From a virus: a stretch of DNA of 27,488 nucleotides. The DNA lies in the IMG/VR virus record IMGVR_UViG_3300032265_000426, positions 1 through 27,488 of that record. The stretch is one strand, 5' to 3'. The notes beneath the pieces were generated by a model. That model worked only from the letters and a program-made list of their open reading frames with translations, ran no database searches and had not been told where the DNA came from. The position numbers and the translations under genes were made by a program. Positions 17,966 to 25,552 of the stretch are shown piece after piece (within the stretch, counting starts at the first letter, position 1; the number at the start of each line of letters is the position of its first letter).

Positions 17966-18287
17966 AGTCTTCCCTAGTTGCTGCTTTCATTACACGTTGG
18001 CTTCGACCTGAACGGGCTTTACGTTTTTCACCGGTATCACGCACCCATCCTTTACGGATCAAAGGTGCATAGCGCGGACTGATAGTTTGTATACCGTACT
18101 GTGGCAACATGCGAACCACATCATCTCCAATGCACCCATTGGGAAACATTTTGATGACTTCGTAAACAACATGTTCTAGTTCCGTTGTGTCTATTGATTG
18201 CGCTGCCTCATGGCTTGTGCTTGGGTCAGAGTTACGTGCCAACCCAGGAATTGGGCTTGGCATACTTGGGAAAAGTTCTTCCTGCAT
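17940..18287 (-). CDS. Winged-helix-like phage replication-operon protein
   Basis: This 115-residue protein has an AGGAGA ribosome site just upstream of its ATG. After a disordered N-terminus (SDPSTSHEAAQSID near 20-33), it has a winged-helix layout: a helix with VVYEVIKMFPNGCIGDDVVR, then a recognition-type helix and wing around ISPRYAPLIRKGWVRDTGEKR, and a basic tail SGRSQRVMKAAT. The pattern matches many unassigned phage proteins that look like MarR/wHTH domains. The 87 bases upstream (18288-18374) hold no convincing gene or promoter. Confidence 0.72.
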   Translation of the reverse strand: MQEELFPSMPSPIPGLARNSDPSTSHEAAQSIDTTELEHVVYEVIKMFPNGCIGDDVVRMLPQYGIQTISPRYAPLIRKGWVRDTGEKRKARSGRSQRVMKAATREDYEQQRLFP

Positions 18288-18374
18288 ATTGTTCTCCTGT
18301 TAGGCGGGGGTACTCGCTGCACTGATCGTGGATGAACCCACATTGTTGTCAGCATCCGCTTTCCCCCCTAAACA

Positions 18375-19292
18375 TTACTCAGCCCAGTCGTCCAAGATAT
18401 CAGCTACATCTTTTGGTGCAGCTTTCTTGGTGCGTTTAGTCGGCTCTTCTTCAGCAGCGGCAGGGGCGGGTTTTTCAGCGATATGATGTTTAGTAGCAAT
18501 CGCTTCGTACGCAGGGGCTTGGTCTTCGTTAACCAACTTACCCATCGGTGCTTTCCCCGTCGTTTTCGTTCCATCAACCATAGCCACCGTAGATGCAATA
18601 GCTGCTTTGGCTTCGGCAGATTTACCTTTCTCTTGGGACATCTGCAATTCATCCGCTTCCAATGGACGCACTGCTTTGAACGTCAGGCGCGGGGTTGCGC
18701 TTGCTGTATCAAAACGCATCTCAGTAACGATTGCCGTCACGGGCAAACCATGACTTCCCAAGAATTTGGCATACGCTTGCAAAGACATCTTGCCATTCTC
18801 AGCCGCACCAAAAATGGATTGCGCGGGTAAGGTCAGTTGATAAACGTCTCCACGAATATCATTCTCCAAGACAATGGCAAGGCGCTGACTGAATCGGCAT
18901 GCACGAGATTCGCCTTGTCCTGAACCTTTGATGTTTTGTGAACATGTAGCGCACTTCTCGGCTTGTGGATCTTCAACTTTGCTGTCGGGGCTAACGCCAT
19001 CGTTTGACCAGCATGTTGGTGCAGTGGATTGACCTTCTTGGTATGTACCGGCATAGAAACTTCTTGATACGTTTGCATTCGCAGCCACAATCACAATGTT
19101 CATAGCGCGGTCTTCATTTTGGGCGATCTCTTTACCATCGACCATCATACGGAACACACCACCACGTATGGAGATGCGTTTACCACCAGTACCACCACCC
19201 ATCAGGGCTTTGGTTGTAGCATCTAATTCGATGTTACGTAGGTGCGCGGGTACGTTGTTACCGCCTTTAGAAAACAGGGTCATTTCACTCAT
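18375..19292 (-). CDS. Candidate phage single-strand DNA-binding protein with four-Cys cluster
   Basis: This 305-residue protein has GGAGAAAGACT upstream of its ATG. The central region (about 38-210) is beta-rich, with KRISIRGGVFRMMVDGKE, INIVIVAANANVSR-like strands and VYQLTLPAQSIFG, consistent with an OB-like core. Cys94, Cys114, Cys117 and Cys132 form a probable zinc site. A low-complexity Ala/Lys/Glu linker (about 225-292) ends in an acidic tail with a terminal aromatic (DVADILDDWAE, 295-305), as in SSB and T7 gp2.5 where the tail recruits replication partners. Context among polymerase, helicase and primase supports replication SSB. The family is usually unannotated; the role is inferred. 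Confidence 0.7.
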   Translation of the reverse strand: MSEMTLFSKGGNNVPAHLRNIELDATTKALMGGGTGGKRISIRGGVFRMMVDGKEIAQNEDRAMNIVIVAANANVSRSFYAGTYQEGQSTAPTCWSNDGVSPDSKVEDPQAEKCATCSQNIKGSGQGESRACRFSQRLAIVLENDIRGDVYQLTLPAQSIFGAAENGKMSLQAYAKFLGSHGLPVTAIVTEMRFDTASATPRLTFKAVRPLEADELQMSQEKGKSAEAKAAIASTVAMVDGTKTTGKAPMGKLVNEDQAPAYEAIATKHHIAEKPAPAAAEEEPTKRTKKAAPKDVADILDDWAE

Positions 19293-19482
19293 AGTCTTTC
19301 TCCACTTGGTTTACAGGTTTGGTTTGCATTAATGCTTCGATATCGGCGCGGTTAAACCGCACCTTGTTGCCTACACGAAAGTGCGGGATTTGCCCCGAAC
19401 GAATCATGGTGTAGATGGTTTGCCGTGACATCCGCAGCAGGTCTGCTACTTCAGGTACGGTCATAGAGTTTTCAAGTCCCAT
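19285..19482 (-). CDS. Excisionase-family (MerR-like) HTH protein
   Basis: This 65-residue protein has an AGGAGA site upstream. MTVPEVADLLRMSRQTIYTM (7-26) followed by the wing-like IPHFRVGNKVRFNRADIEAL (32-51) is the hallmark of the small excisionase/HTH_17 DNA-binding family. It overlaps both neighbours (8 and 11 bases), so it is co-translated with the SSB candidate. With no integrase in the window, a transcription or replication regulator is more likely than a recombination directionality factor. Confidence 0.8.
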   Translation of the reverse strand: MGLENSMTVPEVADLLRMSRQTIYTMIRSGQIPHFRVGNKVRFNRADIEALMQTKPVNQVEKDYE

Positions 19483-19879
19483 TGGTACTTCTCCTAATAG
19501 TTACACTGTATTTGCTGTCGATGTTCATTCCTTGTGGCATAAGGTCAGGATTCTCTTCCAGCAGTTGCTTCATGGTTAATTGACTGATACGGCGTTCCAG
19601 TAACTCAGGCATCTTGTTTTCCAAGATAAACCTGTGCATGGATTCCCAGTCACTTGTCCAGTAGCGGGTCTTCACTGTACGCATTACCGTACCGTGCTTG
19701 CTACCTAATTTGTCAGCACCGATTTCCTTGCAAAGTTCCAATAGCTTGGACTCTACAGTCTCCATCTGTGACTTGACGTTCCCGTCTGCCTCTTCGTATT
19801 CACGTAGAAGCTCGGCTCTTTTGTCGCGCATTTTGATGTAAACGGCGACCAATTTATCAACCGATATTGTCTCGGTCAT
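19472..19879 (-). CDS. Conserved phage coiled-coil protein (unknown function)
   Basis: This 135-residue protein begins at the ATG at 19879, which has AGGAGA five bases upstream; an in-frame ATG at 19915 falls within the promoter -10 region and is not the start. Residues 6-55 are a charged helix (VYIKMRDKRAELLREYEEAD). A GTVMRTVKTRYWTSDWESMH block is followed by helices ending PELLERRISQLTMKQLLEEN, and the chain ends in a strand with TIRRS. It resembles a common unassigned phage family beside replication genes. First gene after the internal promoter. Confidence 0.78.
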   Translation of the reverse strand: MTETISVDKLVAVYIKMRDKRAELLREYEEADGNVKSQMETVESKLLELCKEIGADKLGSKHGTVMRTVKTRYWTSDWESMHRFILENKMPELLERRISQLTMKQLLEENPDLMPQGMNIDSKYSVTIRRSTNGT

Positions 19880-19905
19880 ATGGTTCTCCTGTGGTTTGTA
19901 GACGG

Positions 19906-19935
19906 ATAGTAACACATAAAAATTAACAATGTCAA
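19906..19935 (-). promoter_or_regulatory. Sigma-70-type promoter (extended -10) driving the distal replication genes
   Basis: Read on the minus strand: TTGACA (plus 19930-19935), 18-bp spacer, TACTAT (plus 19906-19911), with a TG one base before the -10 (TGTTACTAT). It sits in the 60-base gap between the SNF2 helicase stop and the next gene, giving a leader of roughly 20 bases to the ATG at 19879. The -35 is perfect and the -10 matches at four of six positions, helped by the extended TG. Confidence 0.7.
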
Positions 19936-19939
19936 GAAT

Positions 19940-21490
19940 TTATCTAAGTATTTCCCCGTATAGATCAATGATCCGATTATGGATATCAACTTTGTTTTCT
20001 AGCATGGAGTACATACGCCTTTCCACACCGCTCCCTTGCAGATGCACCACTGTCGTGGGGTTTTTCTGCCCCGCCCTGTGCACCCTTGCATTGCACTGTA
20101 AGTACGTCTCCACCGACATCACCGGACTCCAGTACACAATTGTGTTTGCAGCATGTAGGGTCACGCCGTGGGATGCCGACTGTGGTTGGATCACCAGTAC
20201 TTGTAGATCGTTCTTTGTTTGAAACCGTTCAAATATTTCTGTGCGTTTTCCTGCGGGTATGCCCCCATGAATTACCGATGTGGAGTACCCATGCTGACGT
20301 AAGTCATCTGTCACCACCTCAATTGCATGCCGGTATGGCACAAACACTAAGACCTTGTGGCTTGACTCTTCTATTACTTCACGTAGTATGGCTAACCTAT
20401 TGCTTGCATCAAAGTGAATAACTTCTCCTGTGTCGGAATACACTGCACCCCCGGAAAGCTGTAAGAGTTTGTTTAAACTTGCTGCTGCGTTAACGGTTGT
20501 TATCTCCTCTCCTGCTGCTTGTACGATAAGACGCTTACGTAATAGTTCATAGTACTTCTCTTGCTGTGTAGTAAGTGGTACGTCCCTAGTAACGTATGTC
20601 ATTTCTGGTAAGTCTAAACATTGTTCCTTTGTGAAACGTATTGCAGGTTGTAACGCACGGTGCACTATTACCTCAGAATCTAACTTAGGAACCCATTTGA
20701 ATTGGCTGATCTTGTGCATGACGATATCGCGGAACCCACCATAGAACCTCGGCACTCCTGACGGGTTAACCAACTTGGCAATACCGTAGGCATCCACGGG
20801 CGACTGTGATGCGGGTGTACCTGTAAGCATCCATAGCCATGTGTCAGGCTTTATAAGACTGTTCAACACCTTCCAGCGTTTTGTAGTGGGATTTTTATAG
20901 GCGTTAGCCTCGTCAATAACGATTAGATCAAAGTTCCCCTTTACAACGGCATTGGACACAATCTCCACCCCGTCATAGTTGATGATCACAAACTCCGCAT
21001 CACCTCCTATGATCTCTTTACGCTTCTCAGGTTTGCCGTAGGCAACGTCCACCTTGCGATGCATTGCAAATTTAAACAAGTCATTGCGCCATGCCGACTC
21101 CATGATAGACAACGGGCAGATGACCAGTACCCGTTTGATGATGCGCTTGGACATCAGGTAATCAGCCGCCCAAATCACCGATGCTGTTTTGCCTGTACCC
21201 TGTTCGTTAAAACAGAATGCACGCCTATGCATAGTTAGGAATGACGATGTAACTTTTTGGTGTTCAAACGGTTTGTGTAGCCCTGCCCATTTATACGTAG
21301 CGTTAATTGGTGAAGGCACATCTTTGATCTTGAGATTCTTTAAGACTATTGCCTCTTCCAAATCCCAGTTCACCAACACTTTGGCTATCTCACCATCATC
21401 CTCCAACACTTTGCTCTTTGGTATCACCGTAGTGATTCTGTCGGGATTGCGTACCTTCAGTAGTAACGCCCTGTTCTCTATGATTTTCAT
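19940..21490 (-). CDS. SNF2-family SF2 helicase/translocase
   Basis: This 516-residue protein starts at the ATG at 21490 after GGAGAG; an upstream in-frame ATG at 21553 has no such site and would swallow the regulatory palindrome. It has a FEHQ Q-like motif (75-78), Walker A NEQGTGKT (95-102), the DEAN box (193-196), TGTPASQS (223-230), and motif VI ARVHRAGQ (468-475), which is typical of SNF2-type ATPases rather than DEAD RNA helicases. Phage SNF2 helicases act in replication, recombination or DNA remodelling. Promoter and gene lie downstream of a small HNH gene. Confidence 0.9.
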   Translation of the reverse strand: MKIIENRALLLKVRNPDRITTVIPKSKVLEDDGEIAKVLVNWDLEEAIVLKNLKIKDVPSPINATYKWAGLHKPFEHQKVTSSFLTMHRRAFCFNEQGTGKTASVIWAADYLMSKRIIKRVLVICPLSIMESAWRNDLFKFAMHRKVDVAYGKPEKRKEIIGGDAEFVIINYDGVEIVSNAVVKGNFDLIVIDEANAYKNPTTKRWKVLNSLIKPDTWLWMLTGTPASQSPVDAYGIAKLVNPSGVPRFYGGFRDIVMHKISQFKWVPKLDSEVIVHRALQPAIRFTKEQCLDLPEMTYVTRDVPLTTQQEKYYELLRKRLIVQAAGEEITTVNAAASLNKLLQLSGGAVYSDTGEVIHFDASNRLAILREVIEESSHKVLVFVPYRHAIEVVTDDLRQHGYSTSVIHGGIPAGKRTEIFERFQTKNDLQVLVIQPQSASHGVTLHAANTIVYWSPVMSVETYLQCNARVHRAGQKNPTTVVHLQGSGVERRMYSMLENKVDIHNRIIDLYGEILR

Positions 21491-21543
21491 GCTCTCTCCA
21501 ATAGGTAATCCACTCAAACACGGTCTGTGTTTAAGTTTTGTTA

Positions 21544-21557
21544 TAAGGTGCACCTTA
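21544..21557. promoter_or_regulatory. 14-bp perfect palindrome overlapping a -10-like site (putative operator)
   Basis: TAAGGTGCACCTTA is a perfect palindrome 54 bases upstream of the helicase start in a 190-base gap. On the minus strand its end runs into TATAAC, a 5/6 match to the -10 consensus; no good -35 is placed at 17 bp, so an activator or weak promoter would be needed. This is the arrangement of a repressor site over a promoter. Nothing shows which of the HTH proteins, if any, binds it. Confidence 0.4.
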
Positions 21558-21680
21558 CGGGTGCTATTCGGTCAGTTCCCAACTAAAGGAGCGTTGTGCT
21601 GACTGATACGGTTATATGGGGATATGTTCCCCGTCTGCTACTACTCGTAACTTACCTTGCAGACTCCATCATGACTCTCG

Positions 21681-21977
21681 TCAAGATTTCTTTTTTCGTT
21701 CCCGTGTGCTGGTTTCAGACACTACTTTGTGATCTGACCCACGTTTAAACGAACGATTGGCAGATGCCGACTCAAGCACCACACCATCCTTATTACTGCC
21801 ACCTTTAGATAGTGCAACACGGTGTGCTACATCTTTACCTGTGCGGTCAACACCCTCTTTGTCCAGCTTGCGCCGCGCACGTTGGCGCTCCATACGCGCT
21901 TCATGTGCTTGCGGTCTTTTCTTCTCTAGTTCGTACTCACGCTTAACATTACGATCAGCGGGGTTCTTATAAGGCAT
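21681..21977 (-). CDS. Small HNH-like basic protein
   Basis: This 98-residue protein starts at the ATG at 21977, preceded by AAGGAA; a longer frame to 22097 is a read-through of the upstream gene's overlap. The N-terminus (PADRNVKREYELEKKRPQAH) is highly basic and helical. The C-terminal DVAHRVALSKGGSN...ANRSF pattern matches the core of phage HNH nucleases (His, Asn), though with no zinc Cys pairs. It may be an active homing-type or terminase/recombination nuclease, or a DNA-binding relic. It begins one base after the nuclease-gene stop. Confidence 0.7.
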   Translation of the reverse strand: MPYKNPADRNVKREYELEKKRPQAHEARMERQRARRKLDKEGVDRTGKDVAHRVALSKGGSNKDGVVLESASANRSFKRGSDHKVVSETSTRERKKKS

Positions 21978-21978
21978 A

Positions 21979-22659
21979 TTAGTTCCTTCCGTTATGTTGA
22001 CAATGTAGTACCGAACACCACGCTTTGCAAGTGAAATTTTTCTTAGGGTTAAAAATTCCTGTAGCGTAAGCAGTTTCGCGGGAAACAATTGTCTCATCTA
22101 ATTGGGCAAAGATATCAAACTTTGCGTTGGCAACAAAATCTGCGGGGATGAAGTCCCTAGCTACCACAAACAACAACCCTGTGCGTACACGCTCAATCTC
22201 AGGGAAATGTACGAACACACATGCCGCCATCAATGCCAACTGTTTAGGGTCAGCATACCGACTGCTCTTGCCAGTCTTGTAGTCAATGATCCGCGCTTCC
22301 TTTTTGTTGCGGTCAATAATTAGTAGGTCAGCAATTCCCCTGTACCAAACTTGTGGGTCTTTAAACGCACAAGCCACCAGCCGCCCATCTTCTTTACGTA
22401 GCCCCATCTCATGTTCACATAGTTTCTCGCCTTCAATGGCTTTCAACTTATCAAGGAACGGAATCATGTAGCTGTACTGTTTGGGTATCGGCTTACCATC
22501 GCGTATGTACTCCTCGGCAGCAAGATGCACTGCTGTGCCGTATAGCATGGCTTCACTCTCAGGCTCCTTGATATCCTTTGCTACACGCAAATGGTAATAC
22601 TTTTTAGGGCATTGATCAAACATTGTGATGCCTGAGTAACTCCATGCAGGGGCTTTCAT
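21979..22659 (-). CDS. Cas4/RecB-like PD-(D/E)XK nuclease with C-terminal Cys cluster
   Basis: This 226-residue protein has GGAG upstream of its ATG. SYSGITMFDQCPKKYYH (7-23, Cys17) and YGTAVHLAAEE (40-50, His45) open the domain. IADLLII with Asp111 and IDYKTGK with Asp126, Tyr127 and Lys128 give the D...D-x-K core of PDDEXK_1 nucleases, followed by a Gln at 140. Cys211, Cys215 and Cys220 near the end, with Cys17, make a likely Fe-S or Zn site as in Cas4/AddB. It would process DNA ends in recombination-dependent replication. It overlaps the preceding gene by four bases. Confidence 0.85.
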   Translation of the reverse strand: MKAPAWSYSGITMFDQCPKKYYHLRVAKDIKEPESEAMLYGTAVHLAAEEYIRDGKPIPKQYSYMIPFLDKLKAIEGEKLCEHEMGLRKEDGRLVACAFKDPQVWYRGIADLLIIDRNKKEARIIDYKTGKSSRYADPKQLALMAACVFVHFPEIERVRTGLLFVVARDFIPADFVANAKFDIFAQLDETIVSRETAYATGIFNPKKNFTCKAWCSVLHCQHNGRN

Positions 22660-22835
22660 TTTTTCTCCATCTCGTGTCGGATTGCGTGATACGTTAGCTT
22701 GGCTTCTGCCATCGCTATAAGTGCCTGCTCTAAGGCTGCGTCATAGTCATGCTCTAACATTTTGTTGTGTAGCTCTTTCAATGCCCGCTCCGCCATCATG
22801 CAAGGGTATGCGTAATCAACTATTACTGAATCCAT
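22656..22835 (-). CDS. Small conserved phage protein (unknown)
   Basis: This 59-residue protein most likely starts at MDSVIVDYAYP (ATG at 22835), overlapping the sigma-like gene end by 20 bases; an alternate start at 22895 would lie fully inside that gene. The chain is helical (AERALKELHNKMLEHDYDAA then ALIAMAEAKLTYHAIRHEME) and resembles small unassigned proteins found upstream of phage Cas4-like nucleases. The ribosome site is weak, so coupling to the upstream gene is likely. Confidence 0.65.
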   Translation of the reverse strand: MDSVIVDYAYPCMMAERALKELHNKMLEHDYDAALEQALIAMAEAKLTYHAIRHEMEKK

Positions 22836-23472
22836 AATTTGATAAGTTCCATTCAACAAGTTTTTTAAATTTTGCATACATTGTAGGGTCTGCATCTTTA
22901 AGGTAATTTACCCATGCAGTATCTTGCGCCATCTCCTTCAAATTTTTTTTAAAGTTATTTTTTTGCGCAACCTTTTGTATTATTTTTTTAGCTTCTTTCA
23001 TATTTCGTTCGCGTTCTTTTTTGCGTCTTTCTATAGCGTAATATTTCTCCTCAGTAGATTCAGGGTGTAGGTGAGCAAGAAGTATTCCCAACCTTTCAGG
23101 TTTTTTAAATTTACGTAACCCTCTGCTTTCAATCTGCCTTATACGTTCACGACTAAGGTCAAATATGTTACCTATTTCTTCTAAGGTAAATTCGGGGCAA
23201 TCAAACCCAAACCGTAACCGTAGCACTTTGCTTTCTCTTGGACTAAGGCTATCTAAAAGATCCCTAACAACTTCAACCATTTCTTTTTTCTGCATATCCT
23301 CTTCAGGATCAAAACACTCTTCTACATCTATAGGTAAGCACGGTAGCGGAGGTATGTCTTCATCGTTCCTATATCCAAAGTAATAATACGCATGGGATAG
23401 TTCAGGATTTGCACCTGAAAAAGTACCGTAGGGGATGGTATGCCCCTTGCATTGTTGTCCTTGTCTTGGCAT
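22816..23472 (-). CDS. Sigma-70 region 4-only protein
   Basis: This 218-residue protein starts at the ATG at 23472, which shares a base with the polymerase stop (TGATG). Residues 67-135 are a full sigma-70 region 4: DSLSPRESKVLRLRFGFD, then the HTH FTLEEIGNIFDLSRERIRQI (95-115), as in primary sigma factors. Residues 1-60 contain no region 2 or 3, and the C-terminus (145-218) is Lys-rich with A-rich codons unlike the neighbours. Without region 2 it cannot recognise a -10 by itself; it could bind RNA polymerase beta-flap or DNA, replacing or blocking host sigma region 4. It lies between the polymerase and a nuclease gene. Confidence 0.85.
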   Translation of the reverse strand: MPRQGQQCKGHTIPYGTFSGANPELSHAYYYFGYRNDEDIPPLPCLPIDVEECFDPEEDMQKKEMVEVVRDLLDSLSPRESKVLRLRFGFDCPEFTLEEIGNIFDLSRERIRQIESRGLRKFKKPERLGILLAHLHPESTEEKYYAIERRKKERERNMKEAKKIIQKVAQKNNFKKNLKEMAQDTAWVNYLKDADPTMYAKFKKLVEWNLSNYGFSNS

Positions 23473-25301
23473 CAGCAGTCTCCGTAACTTTCTCCATACC
23501 CTGCTTCGCAGTTCAATGGTATGCCTTGCGCCCACTCAGGTATATACCGCATGCACTCCATGACATACGCCATAGCCTCTTGCGCCTCTTCTTTAGGTGC
23601 AATACATGCCACAGCATCATGTACAGTGAGTACTACTCGGTACTTCCTGCTTATCTTTATCATTTGTTCGCCAATGATGCAACGTGCCAAACCCTGACAA
23701 ATGTTCTCTGTTAACTTGCCACCGTACATCTTCACTGCGCCTTTGCGCGAATCATAAATATACTGCTGTTTGCCAGTTTTGTCTTTAACTTTTTTCAAGT
23801 TTGGATACCGTTGGTACAGTCCATTAGGCATAAGGATTCCCTCTTTACCAATCACCACCGCACCATTGCCCCACTTGGCAGTACGCCCCTTAGTCATCGC
23901 ATCCAATGCATTGTTGCCTTGGTTCCATAACTCAGGGATTTTTGGGTAAGTCTCTCTGTACACCTTGATGATCCGCGTGGCTTCCTCTAAAGGAATGTCC
24001 GTACCAAATGTTTTCAGTTGTATTTGGAATTTGATACCACCCATGCCGTACCCGCTACCCAAAATCGTGGTCTTCCCTACAAACCGTTCGGGATTAGCCT
24101 TTGTGTCTAAGACTTCTTCGACAGGCTTCTTATATATAGATGCCGCCATGATCTTGTACACATCTTCTCCATTGGCAAACGCTTGCACCAAATCATCTTG
24201 TCCTGCAAACCATGCAAGCACACGGGCCTCAATCTGCGCAGAGTCACAGTCAATAATCACATAGCCTTCCGGTGCAAGGATTGCCTTCTTAATCTTCCCT
24301 GCGTTCTCTCCACGGGATGGCAAATTCTGAAAGTTTAGCTTGTCCGCACCGCCCCACCTACCAGTGTGTGCAGCGTAATAAGATAAGGGCACCGGCACCA
24401 GACCACGTTTAGCGATACCTATCAACCTTTCTGTGCGTGTTTCCTCTAGGGTTGTTTTGTTGCCTAGTCGTGCGGATACCAATGTTTGCACTCGTTCATC
24501 GGGATGGTCAGCCAACGCCTTAAACTCTTCATCGTTCTTTGCCAACGCCAATGCTATTTTGCCTGTTGTAGGGGATATCTTTGTAGGCGGTTCAATACCC
24601 AAGTTCCTTAACAATGTAGCAAATTTGGCATTGGACATCAGGTCATTAATATCCGCACCACAATCGTCCAGCAGTTTCTTCTTACGATTCTTTACGTGTA
24701 CAAGATGTTGCTCTAAGACTCTTTCATCAAGGCGGAGAGCTGGTTGTGTAAACATCTTTATTGTGATGTCAATTAACCGCAACTCCACCTTATTGAAAGA
24801 TGGCATGAACGTCATAAACAACTCGTAGGTCAGGTCAACGTCATTGATACAGTACATGGCATAGGCTTTCATTTGAAACCTATCAAAGTCAGCACGGCGT
24901 TTGCCAAGCGCATTGACAACCTCAGTTCCTTTTTCACCCAACCCATAGTGTGTTACCAACTTAGCCAAGCTGTTGCCAACCTCAGTACCATGCAGCGCAC
25001 GTGCCATGCTCAATGTATCTGCAATCATCTTTGGGCGTATGCCTAATACCCAGTTCAGAATCGCCATATCAAACATAGCGTTGTGCGCCACCACAAGGGA
25101 ATTCCCCCAGTCGTACCTTGATAACTGTTCCCGTATTAATCCTTGCTCACCTGAAAAGAAACGTGTCTTCTCGTCATTGATCTTGATGCCTACACCAATG
25201 ATCTCAAAGCGAGGGTCACGCACGTACTCTTCGGTAGTAAGTTTGGACAAGGAAAACTCTTTGTCGTAGTACGTCTCAAAATCTATGGTTATGATATCCA
25301 T
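23472..25301 (-). CDS. Family A DNA polymerase with 3'-5' exonuclease
   Basis: This 609-residue protein has the T7-like two-domain layout, without a 5' nuclease domain. Exo motifs: DFET (7-10, Asp7/Glu9), HNAMFD (73-78) and YCIND (150-154). Polymerase motifs: TGRWGG (313-318), motif A DCDSAQIEAR (351-360, catalytic Asp353), motif B with Lys410 and GYG (417-419), and motif C VHDAV (560-564), where the usual Glu is replaced by Ala563 and the catalytic Asp562 is kept. It starts in a TAATG overlap. It is the replicative polymerase for the operon. Confidence 0.93.
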   Translation of the reverse strand: MDIITIDFETYYDKEFSLSKLTTEEYVRDPRFEIIGVGIKINDEKTRFFSGEQGLIREQLSRYDWGNSLVVAHNAMFDMAILNWVLGIRPKMIADTLSMARALHGTEVGNSLAKLVTHYGLGEKGTEVVNALGKRRADFDRFQMKAYAMYCINDVDLTYELFMTFMPSFNKVELRLIDITIKMFTQPALRLDERVLEQHLVHVKNRKKKLLDDCGADINDLMSNAKFATLLRNLGIEPPTKISPTTGKIALALAKNDEEFKALADHPDERVQTLVSARLGNKTTLEETRTERLIGIAKRGLVPVPLSYYAAHTGRWGGADKLNFQNLPSRGENAGKIKKAILAPEGYVIIDCDSAQIEARVLAWFAGQDDLVQAFANGEDVYKIMAASIYKKPVEEVLDTKANPERFVGKTTILGSGYGMGGIKFQIQLKTFGTDIPLEEATRIIKVYRETYPKIPELWNQGNNALDAMTKGRTAKWGNGAVVIGKEGILMPNGLYQRYPNLKKVKDKTGKQQYIYDSRKGAVKMYGGKLTENICQGLARCIIGEQMIKISRKYRVVLTVHDAVACIAPKEEAQEAMAYVMECMRYIPEWAQGIPLNCEAGYGESYGDC

Positions 25302-25552
25302 TAGAAGTTCAACCCAAAGAATGCTTTGATGTATGTTTCAAACTCTGCTGTTTTGAACGTACCCATTTCGCCGGTAGGTATGTAAGCTATACCAATCTCT
25401 GCTGGTTCGTGTATAGATTCCCATATCATGTAATCCCCCACCATGATTGCCCCCTCAATCTTTTCATGGTCAGGTTTTAGATACCCACGTACACTGCCAT
25501 CGTTAAATATTTCGCCATGAAATTGGGGTAAAGGTTTGTACATTTCACTCAT
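25301..25552 (-). CDS. Small protein of unknown function upstream of polymerase
   Basis: This 83-residue protein overlaps the polymerase start by one base (TAATG) and the preceding stop (ATGA). It looks like a compact beta-rich domain (IMVGDYMIWESI, PAEIGIAYIPTGEMGTFKT) with a C-terminal helix. I do not recognise the family. Position suggests a replication accessory, without motif support. Confidence 0.65.
   Translation of the reverse strand: MSEMYKPLPQFHGEIFNDGSVRGYLKPDHEKIEGAIMVGDYMIWESIHEPAEIGIAYIPTGEMGTFKTAEFETYIKAFFGLNF

Noticed and set aside
18288-18374. Possible small gene or promoter between the SSB candidate and the winged-helix gene
   Set aside because: The only short frame is out of register with, and runs into, the following gene; the CTGACA-like -35 has no acceptable -10 at 16-18 bp.
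19880-19915. Upstream ATG (19915) as the start of the coiled-coil gene
   Set aside because: It overlaps the promoter -10 and would lie upstream of the expected transcript start; the ATG at 19879 has a good AGGAGA.
21618-21632. GGGGA/TCCCC hairpin as a terminator for the HNH-like gene
   Set aside because: Only 5 bp and no T run on either strand.
21596-21748. Plus-strand 50-codon hydrophobic frame starting at a GTG with AAAGGAG four bases upstream
   Set aside because: It opposes every gene in the area, overlaps the HNH-like gene for over 60 bases and has no promoter; worth keeping in mind but not supported as a gene.
22936-22965. A8/A7 runs (minus strand) in the sigma-like gene as a programmed frameshift site
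   Set aside because: No downstream structure or useful alternative frame could be shown; the frame continues normally to a plausible end, so it is treated as AT-rich coding sequence.
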